Shown in pieces: positions 1 to 6,016 of a stretch of DNA of 9,716 nucleotides (its first letter is position 1; each line of letters starts with the position of its first letter). The position numbers and the translations under genes were made by a program. The notes beneath the pieces were generated by a model. That model was not told the DNA's origin. It did no database searches and saw only the letters and a list, made by a program, of their open reading frames with translations. Source of the DNA: Chitinophagaceae bacterium (GTDB taxonomy: Bacteria > Bacteroidota > Bacteroidia > Chitinophagales > Chitinophagaceae); contig CANCKV010000080.1 in assembly GCA_947378615.1 (NCBI GenBank), positions 1-9,716 on the forward strand, given 5' to 3'.

Positions 1-108
1 TATATAGAACAATTTCAATAAAAAAATACCGTACTAGAAAAGCGATAAAACTATAAAAGAATGTTGAAACAAAAAACTCTATGACAATGAAATAAAATAA
101 ATTATCAT

Positions 109-135
109 AAAAAACCCTTCCTGACCTAGGAAGGG
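109..135 (-). terminator. Intrinsic terminator of the YceI-like gene
   Basis: CCCTTCCT (115-122) and AGGAAGGG (128-135) form a perfect 8-bp stem with a 5-nt loop. Read on the minus strand, the stem is followed directly by six T residues (109-114). It lies 43 nt beyond the stop codon of the minus-strand YceI-like gene, where a Rho-independent terminator is expected. There is no comparable T run on the plus side, so it appears to work in one direction only. Confidence 0.9.
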
Positions 136-178
136 CTAAATATATAAACAAAATTTGTACCGTTATTTTTATAATGGC

Positions 179-745
179 TTATTTATTTGCAAAAAGATGA
201 ACATATATCTGTACATCATTTGCAATCATACCTTTTCCATAGCTCATTCCAAAAGCAGACCGATCCAAAACAAAGGCGGCTTCAGCAAATAATTTCTTAT
301 CATCAAGGCTGCGAATATTTGCCACAAACTTTAATGGAGATGTGACTCTCCTTAAAGTTAGAATGCCATCTACTTCTGCTTTTGTATCAGAAACATATTT
401 TACATTTGAAATAGTGTAATAAGCTTCTGTAGATCTAAAAAAATCAAAGAAGTCCGCTGACTTAAGATGAGTTTCCAATCTTTCACCTGCGCTATCAATT
501 ATTTTGAGAGTATTGAGGTCAATCGTAAATTTTCCTGCAATAATTTTACCATTTTCTACATTTAATTCTCCACTTTTTAATCCAAATGTTCCAGAATGAT
601 ACCCTTCTGTTTTGGAACCTATAAAATCAATTTTACTTTTAGTTGTGTTCGCCTTATAAATCTCTCCGTCACCATGTTTTGGTGTAAATGAATAAATCCC
701 CACAGCTGAAACCATCAATGCAAATGCTAATACTACCTTTTTCAT
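179..745 (-). CDS. YceI-like domain secreted protein
   Basis: A 188-residue protein with a Sec-type N-terminus (Lys2-Lys3, hydrophobic residues 4-20), so probably exported. The mature part reads as one YceI/lipocalin-like beta-barrel domain, about residues 28-186. Family signatures are the HLKSADFFD block (residues 93-101), the TLRRVTSPLKF strand (130-140) and the DRSAFGMSYG block near the end (161-170), which matches the usual R-x-x-FG-x-x-YG pattern. YceI proteins bind isoprenoid or other long hydrophobic chains in the periplasm; the ligand here is unknown. The length is normal for the family. The ATG at 745 starts the hydrophobic signal directly. The gene stands alone, diverges from the acyltransferase and has its own terminator. 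The family call is firm; the physiological role is not visible. Confidence 0.88.
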   Translation of the reverse strand: MKKVVLAFALMVSAVGIYSFTPKHGDGEIYKANTTKSKIDFIGSKTEGYHSGTFGLKSGELNVENGKIIAGKFTIDLNTLKIIDSAGERLETHLKSADFFDFFRSTEAYYTISNVKYVSDTKAEVDGILTLRRVTSPLKFVANIRSLDDKKLFAEAAFVLDRSAFGMSYGKGMIANDVQIYVHLFANK

Positions 746-1199
746 AACGAGCTCTTTAAATTATTAATCTTTTTTTAAGGCTGCAAAGTAAGTAATCTAA
801 TTTGTTTTTATTCAGTTTACAGTAAGTTTAGAGCTTATTCAGCTTTGTTTTTTGAAAACTTTAATAATACTGTGAAACATACTGTTGTATATATGGTAAA
901 ATGATGTAAATGACTTTTTCAGAAACCTAAATTATTACTATTATCTACATTGTATTTATAAAAAAACTAGTTTTGAAATAATGAAATAGTCAAAGTCCCC
1001 CAAAAAAAGTAGCTTAATGTAATGAGTTTAAATTTTTTAGAAACGGGGAATGACAGGTAAATTTACTGACAAAATTTATTGATGAATACACAATTAAACA
1101 GAGTAAAAGATTTTTAATTATTTATGCTTAGATAAGATTGTAAAGAGCATTTAATAAGAAATATAAAACAGAAATCTGTACACTTTAATTTAAGCAAAA
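746..1199. other. Divergent spacer without a gene
   Basis: This AT-rich stretch between the YceI-like gene (minus) and the acyltransferase (plus) has no credible ORF. It must hold the promoters of both. TTATTCAG occurs twice in direct orientation (808-815 and 835-842, 27 bp apart) upstream of the YceI-like gene and could be an operator pair. AAAACTAGTTTT (963-974) is a perfect 12-bp palindrome. It overlaps TAGTTTTG (968-975), a formal -7 match on the plus strand, but that lies about 225 nt before the acyltransferase start. No RNA gene recognised. Confidence 0.6.
784..791 (-). promoter_or_regulatory. Possible -7 box for the YceI-like gene
   Basis: Read on the minus strand this is TTACTTTG, one mismatch from the Bacteroidota -7 consensus TAnnTTTG. 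It lies 38 nt upstream of the ATG at 745 and would give a leader of about 30 nt. I see no TTG/TTTG -33 element at the right distance, so the call is tentative. Confidence 0.35.
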
Positions 1200-1931
1200 T
1201 TGAAAACAATTTATTCTATTTACGCATTCATACTTTTCATTATATTAATGTTTTTGGCGTTGCCATTTGTGCTTTCATCCTTACTTTTTGGAGAAGAGAA
1301 AGGAGGAAATCTGATATATAAGATTTGCAAAACATGGGCATTTATTTGGTATCTACTAATTGGAATAAGACATAAAACATCTAATGAAGAATTACCTAAC
1401 CCTAAGCAGCATTATATTTTCGTTGCTAACCATATTTCTTACTTAGATATTACCTCTGTAGTGTTGTCAGTCAATCAACCATTTCGAATTTTAGGGAAAT
1501 ATGAAATGATACATTACCCTGTTTTTGGCTGGATTTATAAAGCCGCAGTAATACTTGTGGACAGAAAAGATGTGAAATCAAGAGAGAAAAGTGTACGTTC
1601 TTTAAATGCGGCACTCAATAAAGGAATCTCTGTTTTTATTTTTCCAGAAGGTACATTTAATGAGTCTGATAAGCCACTTAAAACATTTTATGATGGTGCT
1701 TTTCGCTTAGCAATACAAACAAAGACCCCGATAAAACCAATTTTATTTATAGATACGCATAAAAGATTACATTTTAACAGTATTTTTTCTTTAAATCCTG
1801 GCATTTGTAGAAGCGTCTATTTGCCAGAAATAAGCGTCGATGGTTATACATCGAAAGAGGTAATTATGTTGAAAGAAAAAGTATATTTAGCAATGGAAAT
1901 GGGGCTGAAACAGTTTACCTGTAAGGATTAA
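1200..1931 (+). CDS. PlsC-like 1-acyl-sn-glycerol-3-phosphate acyltransferase
   Basis: A 243-residue membrane-associated acyltransferase. By family it transfers an acyl chain to the sn-2 position of lysophosphatidic acid, giving phosphatidic acid for phospholipid synthesis; a few relatives act on other lyso-lipids or ornithine lipids, so the substrate is inferred. An N-terminal hydrophobic segment (about residues 5-30) should anchor it in the inner membrane. Motif I is NHISYLD, with the catalytic H-x4-D pair at His78 and Asp83. Motif II is GKYE at 99-102, motif III is FPEGT at 148-152, and motif IV is the TPIKPI stretch at 176-181. Length is typical. The start is TTG at 1200, because the frame closes just upstream (TAA at 1191) and the first ATG (1248) would cut away half of the membrane segment. 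No Shine-Dalgarno is visible. It is a single-gene unit ending in a hairpin. Confidence 0.87.
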   Translation: MKTIYSIYAFILFIILMFLALPFVLSSLLFGEEKGGNLIYKICKTWAFIWYLLIGIRHKTSNEELPNPKQHYIFVANHISYLDITSVVLSVNQPFRILGKYEMIHYPVFGWIYKAAVILVDRKDVKSREKSVRSLNAALNKGISVFIFPEGTFNESDKPLKTFYDGAFRLAIQTKTPIKPILFIDTHKRLHFNSIFSLNPGICRSVYLPEISVDGYTSKEVIMLKEKVYLAMEMGLKQFTCKD

Positions 1932-1957
1932 AGGCATCAAGGCAATAGTGCCTTTTT
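1930..1957 (+). terminator. Terminator of the acyltransferase gene
   Basis: The stop codon runs into AAAGGCA (1930-1936), which pairs with TGCCTTT (1949-1955). A second copy of the 5' arm, AAGGCA at 1939-1944, can pair with the same 3' arm through a 4-nt loop. Either hairpin is followed by a short T run ending at 1957. Moderate strength, but well placed directly after the stop. Confidence 0.7.
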
Positions 1958-2078
1958 AAATCAAGCAAATTAATTTTGTCCATATTTTCTTATTGAAGTT
2001 TATCATTTTCTCAGTATTAATTTGCAAGAATCATTTTATCTATTGACGAATGTCATGTTTTAATATTTTACTGCCATA

Positions 2079-2086
2079 TACTTTTG
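2079..2086 (+). promoter_or_regulatory. Bacteroidota -7 promoter box of the candidate ncRNA
   Basis: TACTTTTG matches the TAnnTTTG consensus exactly. Transcription should begin a few bases downstream, about 2088-2092. A clean TTG/TTTG -33 element at 17-23 bp is missing. Further upstream lies the inverted repeat TGAC-N4-GTCA (2044-2055), a possible operator. No protein gene begins downstream within reach, which supports a non-coding transcript. Confidence 0.55.
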
Positions 2087-2087
2087 T

Positions 2088-2390
2088 ACCGCAAGAGAGA
2101 ATAAAACAACACATTGAATTATTTTGATTCTCAAAGAAAAGCACTATAAGTATTGAAAGTGTGCGGTCAAGTAAAGTCTGTAGTTGTTTTAATTAATTCT
2201 ATTTTGGAGTTTTTTGTTATGTATAATTGGAGTTTATAAAAATATTAGAAATTAGCTATTAATATTTTGTTTTGAATTGGCAATATTGATGAAATTATTG
2301 CGAAAAAGAAAAAGTATTTAATTAGTTAGTAAAGTTTGTTTTTGGTTGTTTTTAATAAAGGGGGCTTTTCTAAGTCCCTTTTGCTTTTTG
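2088..2390 (+). ncRNA. Candidate structured non-coding RNA, about 300 nt, family unknown
   Basis: Bounded by a perfect -7 box and a strong intrinsic terminator, with no credible ORF between. Pairings seen by eye: ACCGCA (2088-2093) with TGCGGT (2162-2167), closing a domain; inside it, a 10-bp stem with one bulge (2097-2106 with 2122-2132) and a short stem (2142-2145 with 2158-2161). Further 3' are a perfect 9-bp stem (2239-2247 with 2260-2268), a 6-bp stem (2280-2285 with 2296-2301) and the terminator hairpin (2357-2382). TTGGAGTTT occurs twice in direct orientation (2204-2212, 2227-2235). The conserved cores of RNase P RNA and tmRNA are not visible. 6S RNA, a regulatory RNA or a long untranslated remnant remain possible. 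AT richness makes chance pairing easy, so the GC-containing closing stem and the boundaries carry most weight. Confidence 0.4.
2357..2389 (+). terminator. Strong intrinsic terminator without an upstream ORF
   Basis: AAAGGGGGCTT (2357-2367) pairs with AAGTCCCTTTT (2372-2382) over 11 bp, two of them G-U, around a 4-nt TTCT loop. GC and five T residues (2385-2389) follow. This is a well-formed Rho-independent terminator on the plus strand. The nearest upstream plus-strand protein gene ended more than 400 nt earlier at its own hairpin, so this one probably ends a separate transcript. Confidence 0.8.
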
Positions 2391-2723
2391 TTATGGAATC
2401 AAGATTTTTTTATAATTAACCCAAGTTGTAGCACCAAAAACTATTTGGCAATAATTTCCAGCTTTTTTTCAACAAATTCTGTTTCACTTCGCGCTATTTT
2501 TTCCGCTTTCCCCTTAATAGGCTCTACAGCTCACAAACAATGACTCAAAAATCATAATAAACTATGTTTACGACTATCTACTCCTTTTAAGATGCTATGA
2601 ATTTCGTAATTAAACATACAGATTACCTACCAAGCTGAATAGCAAACGAAGACAAATGAAGCATATTTTATACTTAAACTCATTGGCTTTATAAAAAATT
2701 TCTTTTAAATAAGACTCGAAGGT
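2391..2723. other. Spacer between ncRNA terminator and DUF4403 gene
   Basis: AT-rich sequence with no convincing ORF, tRNA, strong hairpin or repeat. The open frame at 2346-2543 starts inside the terminator hairpin with TTG and encodes a composition unlike any protein family I know, so I do not call it. The right end presumably holds upstream promoter contacts for the DUF4403 gene. Confidence 0.55.
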
Positions 2724-2731
2724 TACTTTTG
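2724..2731 (+). promoter_or_regulatory. -7 promoter box of the DUF4403 lipoprotein gene
   Basis: TACTTTTG is an exact TAnnTTTG match ending 17 nt before the ATG at 2749. The predicted start site (about 2735-2738) leaves a leader of only some 10-15 nt, which includes an out-of-frame ATG at 2738. No obvious -33 element at standard spacing. Confidence 0.6.
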
Positions 2732-2737
2732 CACAAA

Positions 2738-2752
2738 ATGAAGCATTTATGA
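2738..2752 (+). other. Possible 4-codon leader ORF overlapping the DUF4403 start
   Basis: ATG AAG CAT TTA TGA reads Met-Lys-His-Leu-stop in a different frame from the lipoprotein. Its TGA overlaps the lipoprotein ATG as ATGA (2749-2752). The ATG falls at or just after the predicted transcription start, so ribosomes could meet it first and restart at the overlapping ATG. It may equally be chance in an AT-rich leader. Confidence 0.2.
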
Positions 2753-4143
2753 AGTATTTATTAAAATCAATAATCTCTGTTACTGTAGTTTATTTATTTG
2801 TTAGTTGCAGTTCATCCAAAAAAATTGAAGCACTAAAACCTACACCAAATTACAGCAGTGAGATTGTTTATGATAAACAAACATCTTATCTAAATTTACC
2901 CGTTGAAATTGCAGTAACTGATTTACAAAACCAAACAAACAAGTATTTGAATGGACTGATTTATGATGATGAAAAAATTGAAGATGACAACTTAATGATA
3001 AAGATTTGGAAACAAGCTCCAATAGTCATCAATGAAAACGGAGGAAAATTAGAAATGGTATTGCCCCTTAAAGTTTGGGTAAAGGTTCGCTATGGCATAG
3101 AAAAATTTGGTCTTTCTGCTTATGATACCCGAGAACTTAACCTAAATGGAAACATTAAGTTGAACAGTAAGGTCGTTTTTTCTAATTGGAAACTAAGTAC
3201 TGCCACTCAAATAGGTGGTATTGATTGGGTACAATCGCCAAGTATAACCATTTTAGGAAAGGATGTTCCCATCACTTACTTAATTAATCCTGCAATAGCT
3301 TTATTCAAACCAAAACTTGGTAAAATGGTAGATGATGCAATTGCACAATCTCTCGACATCAAACCTTATGTATTAAATGCGCTAGAACAGGTTAGTAAGC
3401 CAGTAGAAGTAAACAATACATATCATGTTTGGTTTGCCATGCAACCATTGGAACTTTATACCAATCAAGCAAAGGTTGCCAACAAGAAGATTAGCATTAT
3501 AATGGGGATGAAATCTTATTTAGAAACCTCTGTTAATTCAAAACCTACCCTTAGTTTTGACAAAACAAAAATTGCTTTATTAGCCGCTGAGAAGCTTCCA
3601 GAAGATTTTGGTATTAGTGTTGCTGGAATTATTACTTATCAAGCTGCGGCGGCTTTGATGAAACAGAATTTTTCTGGCAAGCAATTTCAATCTGGAAGCA
3701 GAAGTGTAACAATCAATGATATTGCATTATGGGGCAAGGATGGCAAGATGATTGTGGAGTTAGGAATGAGTGGTTCAGTAAATGGCAATTTTTACCTATC
3801 AGGTATTCCTACATACGATTCAACAACTAAGGAAATATTTCTAAGTCAGGTCGATTTTATTTTAGATTCAAAAAATCAATTATTAAAGTTTGGTGATTGG
3901 ATAGCACATGGAGTTATTGCCAAAAAGATAAAAGATAATTGTAAGTACTCTATCAAAGAACAATTAACTCAGGGAGAAACAACCCTGAAAACCTATCTTT
4001 CTAATTATGAACCTGTAAAGGGAGTGAAAGTAAATGGGAATGTGCTTGGATTAACACCACAAAAAATCTCTTTGACTCCAAATGCAATTGTTACCATGAT
4101 TACTGCAGGAGGTAAAGTATCAATTAGTGTAAATGGATTATAA
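2749..4143 (+). CDS. DUF4403 family lipoprotein
   Basis: A 464-residue envelope protein of unknown function. Lys2 and a hydrophobic stretch lead to the lipobox-like LFVSC, putting the lipidated cysteine at residue 20. The following SSSKK lacks the acidic residues of known Bacteroidota surface-export signals, so a periplasm-facing anchor is more likely. The body matches what I know of DUF4403: an N-terminal part starting with the LPVEIAVTDLQNQTNKYL stretch (about 49-66), the LPLKVWVKVRYG region (105-116), and a C-terminal part with the LSGIPTYD block (353-360). The ending LTPNAIVTMITAGGKVSISV is typical. The alternating strand pattern suggests long beta-rich, possibly lipid-cradling (TULIP-like) domains; that is inference. 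It sits 54 nt before a small barrel protein gene. Length is normal and the start follows a -7 box. Confidence 0.82.
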   Translation: MKYLLKSIISVTVVYLFVSCSSSKKIEALKPTPNYSSEIVYDKQTSYLNLPVEIAVTDLQNQTNKYLNGLIYDDEKIEDDNLMIKIWKQAPIVINENGGKLEMVLPLKVWVKVRYGIEKFGLSAYDTRELNLNGNIKLNSKVVFSNWKLSTATQIGGIDWVQSPSITILGKDVPITYLINPAIALFKPKLGKMVDDAIAQSLDIKPYVLNALEQVSKPVEVNNTYHVWFAMQPLELYTNQAKVANKKISIIMGMKSYLETSVNSKPTLSFDKTKIALLAAEKLPEDFGISVAGIITYQAAAALMKQNFSGKQFQSGSRSVTINDIALWGKDGKMIVELGMSGSVNGNFYLSGIPTYDSTTKEIFLSQVDFILDSKNQLLKFGDWIAHGVIAKKIKDNCKYSIKEQLTQGETTLKTYLSNYEPVKGVKVNGNVLGLTPQKISLTPNAIVTMITAGGKVSISVNGL

Positions 4144-4147
4144 ATTA

Positions 4148-4176
4148 TTGATGTATCACAAAACCCATTAACTTTA
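4148..4176 (+). promoter_or_regulatory. Possible promoter of the small barrel protein gene
   Basis: TTG (4148-4150), 18 bp and TAACTTTA (4169-4176) give the Bacteroidota -33/-7 arrangement with one mismatch in the -7 box. It begins just after the DUF4403 stop and would start transcription about 15-18 nt before the ATG at 4198. The downstream gene might then be transcribed both by read-through and on its own. Confidence 0.35.
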
Positions 4177-4197
4177 TCAAACATAAAACAACCTGAG

Positions 4198-4755
4198 ATG
4201 AAACAAATCATTTTATTTACTTGCATTCTAGCTAGTTTTATTAGCTTAGCTAATGCACAAGACACTGTTTATTTGAAAAGAGATGCAAGAAAGAAAATGG
4301 TAACAGATCGACCTCCACAAACTTTATTTGTTGACTTAGGAGGACCTGGCATCACTTATTCTGGCAATTATGATACCCGATTTTATAATCAAACAGATGG
4401 GCTTGGTGGACGAATAGGATTAGGCTACAACTTTGGAGGAAATGTACACACAACTACGATTCCAATAGGTATCAATTATCTCGCAGGTGATTATAAACGT
4501 GGTCGCTATTTTGAAGCAGGTTTTAATGAAACAATAGTTTTGGCAAATTTCACGAAAGATTATGACAACTATGATACTGGAATTTTTACAACAGACAATT
4601 CAGGTCATCAGACTATATTAATGACAAGTTTTACATTTGGGTATAGAAGCCAACCTGTTGCAGGTGGCTTTAGTTTTAGAACAGGAGTCATGCCCTATCT
4701 AATTCAAAATAAGAGTAATCTTAGTGTATATCTTAGTTTCGGATTTAATTTTTAG
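4198..4755 (+). CDS. Small secreted, probably outer-membrane beta-barrel protein
   Basis: A 185-residue protein I cannot assign to a named family. Residues 1-20 form a Sec signal peptide with a likely cleavage after ANA (before Gln21-Asp22). From about residue 43 it alternates short amphipathic strands rich in Gly, Tyr and Phe: TLFVDLGG, GGRIGLGYNFG, TTIPIGINYLAG, YFEAGFNETIVLANF, LMTSFTFGYR, GGFSFRTGVMPYLIQ and LSVYLSFGFNF. It ends in Phe, the usual signal for assembly by the BAM complex. Roughly eight strands fit a small OmpX/OmpW-sized barrel. It follows the DUF4403 lipoprotein gene by 54 nt on the same strand, suggesting co-expression. Topology and location are inferred from pattern only. 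Confidence 0.7.
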   Translation: MKQIILFTCILASFISLANAQDTVYLKRDARKKMVTDRPPQTLFVDLGGPGITYSGNYDTRFYNQTDGLGGRIGLGYNFGGNVHTTTIPIGINYLAGDYKRGRYFEAGFNETIVLANFTKDYDNYDTGIFTTDNSGHQTILMTSFTFGYRSQPVAGGFSFRTGVMPYLIQNKSNLSVYLSFGFNF

Positions 4756-4771
4756 TGTTTTGGCCAAATGT

Positions 4772-4809
4772 AAAGTTTTTAGGACTCCTCTCTGCAGTCA
4801 CTCAACTTT
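4772..4809. other. Weak two-part stem-loop between convergent genes
   Basis: AAAGTT (4772-4777) pairs with AACTTT (4804-4809) and encloses GACT (4783-4786) with AGTC (4796-4799). It lies in the 110-bp gap between the two converging genes (ends 4755 and 4866), where a bidirectional terminator is expected. It lacks a clean T run on either strand, so terminator function is doubtful. TTTGGCCAAA (4759-4768) is a nearby perfect palindrome. Confidence 0.3.
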
Positions 4810-4865
4810 GGCAGCCTTAATACGCTATCCAACTATAAATAATGTTCTTAGCTGAATACTTTTGA

Positions 4866-5741
4866 TTAAAACGGGATTAATAACTGAAATTTATTGTGTT
4901 CCTTTAATTTATCGTCTTCAAATAAGTCGAAAGTGAACCATCCTCCATGTATAAAATTTGAATTATCAATAATCAATTCTGCATCTTTTGGTTGTTTTAT
5001 CTGAAATAGTTCCGAACCATCTGTATCATAGAAAACAATTCTATACTTGTGAAGCTTTGGTGATGTCAGGTGCATCGTCACTTTGTTTGTACTTTCAGTG
5101 GAAAACACAAATTGAGAAGGTTTCCATACAGGCTTTGGAACAAAAGGACTAATAATAATAGTAGTTGCATCGATTGTATTAATAGTATCCTTTGTTTTTG
5201 TTATGATAGAATCTCTAAAATGTCTAAGATTTTTCTGTTCAACCTGAAAAAGGAGCGTATCCTTACTTCTTCTGAATACGTTTATCCAATTTTTTTCAAT
5301 TGTTTCTGTAGGATTAATAGTATTTCCAATTTCTCTTTGACTATTCTTTTTGGGGGATATGCTTGTAATTGGGCTAACATCAATTGCCGAAAAAGAATGA
5401 ACTCCCATTGATTTTGAGAAAAAATATTTCCCTCCTTCAAGTACATAAAATATACGGTAATAAACATCTACTCCTTTTGGCATACGCATATCAATAACAC
5501 CATTTTGAGGCAACTCAGGTGATATTGCAGAATAAATTGTAGTAAAGTAATTTGTACTATCAAAAGAACGTTGCACTGCCAATTGAGTACAATTATATTC
5601 GTAGGGGTTAATCCAAGTAATCAATATTTTTTTATCATTAATATCTCTGATGTTAAATTTGGGTAATGTATCTTGGGCTTGAATTGAGTTTAAAATAAAA
5701 CATAAGAATGTGACCAATATCGATGCTGCTAACCTTTTCAT
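4866..5741 (-). CDS. Secreted protein with Fn3-like domain, function unknown
   Basis: A 291-residue exported protein. Residues 1-22 are a signal peptide (Lys2-Arg3, hydrophobic core, AQA-like site before Gln-Asp). Residues about 29-115 resemble a fibronectin type III sandwich: the ILITWINPY strand (39-47), the LAVQRSFDSTNYFTTIY stretch (54-70), and the VDVYYRIFYVLEGGKYFFSKS stretch cut around Tyr94-Tyr95, the common Y-Y-R-x pattern. A low-complexity Ser/Thr/Asn-rich linker (about 120-195) follows. A second globular part (about 204-291) contains PKPVWKPSQFVF, HKYRIVFYDTDGSELFQIK and SNFIHGGWFTFDLFEDDKLK. I do not recognise a named family for that part. No sorting domain is seen at the C-terminus. 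It converges on the barrel gene and diverges from guaA. A structural or binding role at the cell envelope is inference. Confidence 0.72.
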   Translation of the reverse strand: MKRLAASILVTFLCFILNSIQAQDTLPKFNIRDINDKKILITWINPYEYNCTQLAVQRSFDSTNYFTTIYSAISPELPQNGVIDMRMPKGVDVYYRIFYVLEGGKYFFSKSMGVHSFSAIDVSPITSISPKKNSQREIGNTINPTETIEKNWINVFRRSKDTLLFQVEQKNLRHFRDSIITKTKDTINTIDATTIIISPFVPKPVWKPSQFVFSTESTNKVTMHLTSPKLHKYRIVFYDTDGSELFQIKQPKDAELIIDNSNFIHGGWFTFDLFEDDKLKEHNKFQLLIPF

Positions 5742-5746
5742 TGCGG

Positions 5747-5754
5747 CAAATATA
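5747..5754 (-). promoter_or_regulatory. -7 box of the Fn3-like gene, 5 nt from its ATG
   Basis: On the minus strand TATATTTG matches TAnnTTTG exactly and is separated from the ATG at 5741 by only CCGCA. With normal start-site spacing, transcription would begin at or within a few bases of the start codon, giving a leaderless or near-leaderless mRNA. No -33 element is evident at standard distance. Confidence 0.6.
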
Positions 5755-6016
5755 AATACTTGATACTAGTTAGATGTTAGGGATTAGTGAACAATTCAAA
5801 CTCACATAGTTTTCAGTGTAAATAACTTACCAAAGTTCCAATTCCATTTTTTAAACTCACTATAAAAAAAGTCCTTCAACAACTACTGAAAAAACTTATT
5901 ATCTGTAACATTTATTTCATAACTAATATTGAATTTTGTTTTTGGCATTTGCTACACATCGCTAGTTTATTTCTCATGATTTACAGTTTAAGAATGCTGA
6001 ATAAATAAATTGAGCA
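5755..6016. other. Left part of the divergent spacer before guaA
   Basis: No ORF, RNA gene or strong hairpin. Low-complexity words such as GTTAG/GATTAG (about 5769-5788) resemble the simple repeats seen elsewhere in this window (7840-7878, 9361-9374). CTCACATAG near 5801 resembles a single unit of the repeat at 6017-6183 but cannot be extended. Confidence 0.5.

Noticed and set aside
968..975. TAGTTTTG as the acyltransferase promoter
   Set aside because: The -7 match is formal, but the leader would be about 225 nt and the nearest TTG is only 15 bp upstream. Noted in the spacer, not called.
2289..2321. 10-codon basic peptide ORF (MKLLRKRKSI) inside the candidate RNA
   Set aside because: It overlaps a predicted hairpin, is very short and has no initiation signal; chance in AT-rich sequence is likely. 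It would matter only if conserved.
2088..2390. RNase P RNA, tmRNA or SRP RNA
   Set aside because: None of the conserved core words of these RNAs could be found by eye, and the terminal pairing pattern does not fit them; left as family unknown.
2346..2543. 65-codon open frame on the plus strand
   Set aside because: It starts with TTG inside a strong terminator hairpin, has no promoter or family-like composition, and is best explained by chance openness.
2840..3022. 60-codon minus-strand frame inside the DUF4403 gene
   Set aside because: Entirely within a well-supported gene, with no domain or signal features.
4005..4265. 86-codon minus-strand frame over the DUF4403/barrel junction
   Set aside because: Overlaps two well-supported genes and lacks any family signature.
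5070..5467. Open frames (113 codons plus, 61 codons minus) within the Fn3-like gene
   Set aside because: Both are antisense or alternative-frame shadows of a gene with a clear signal peptide and promoter.
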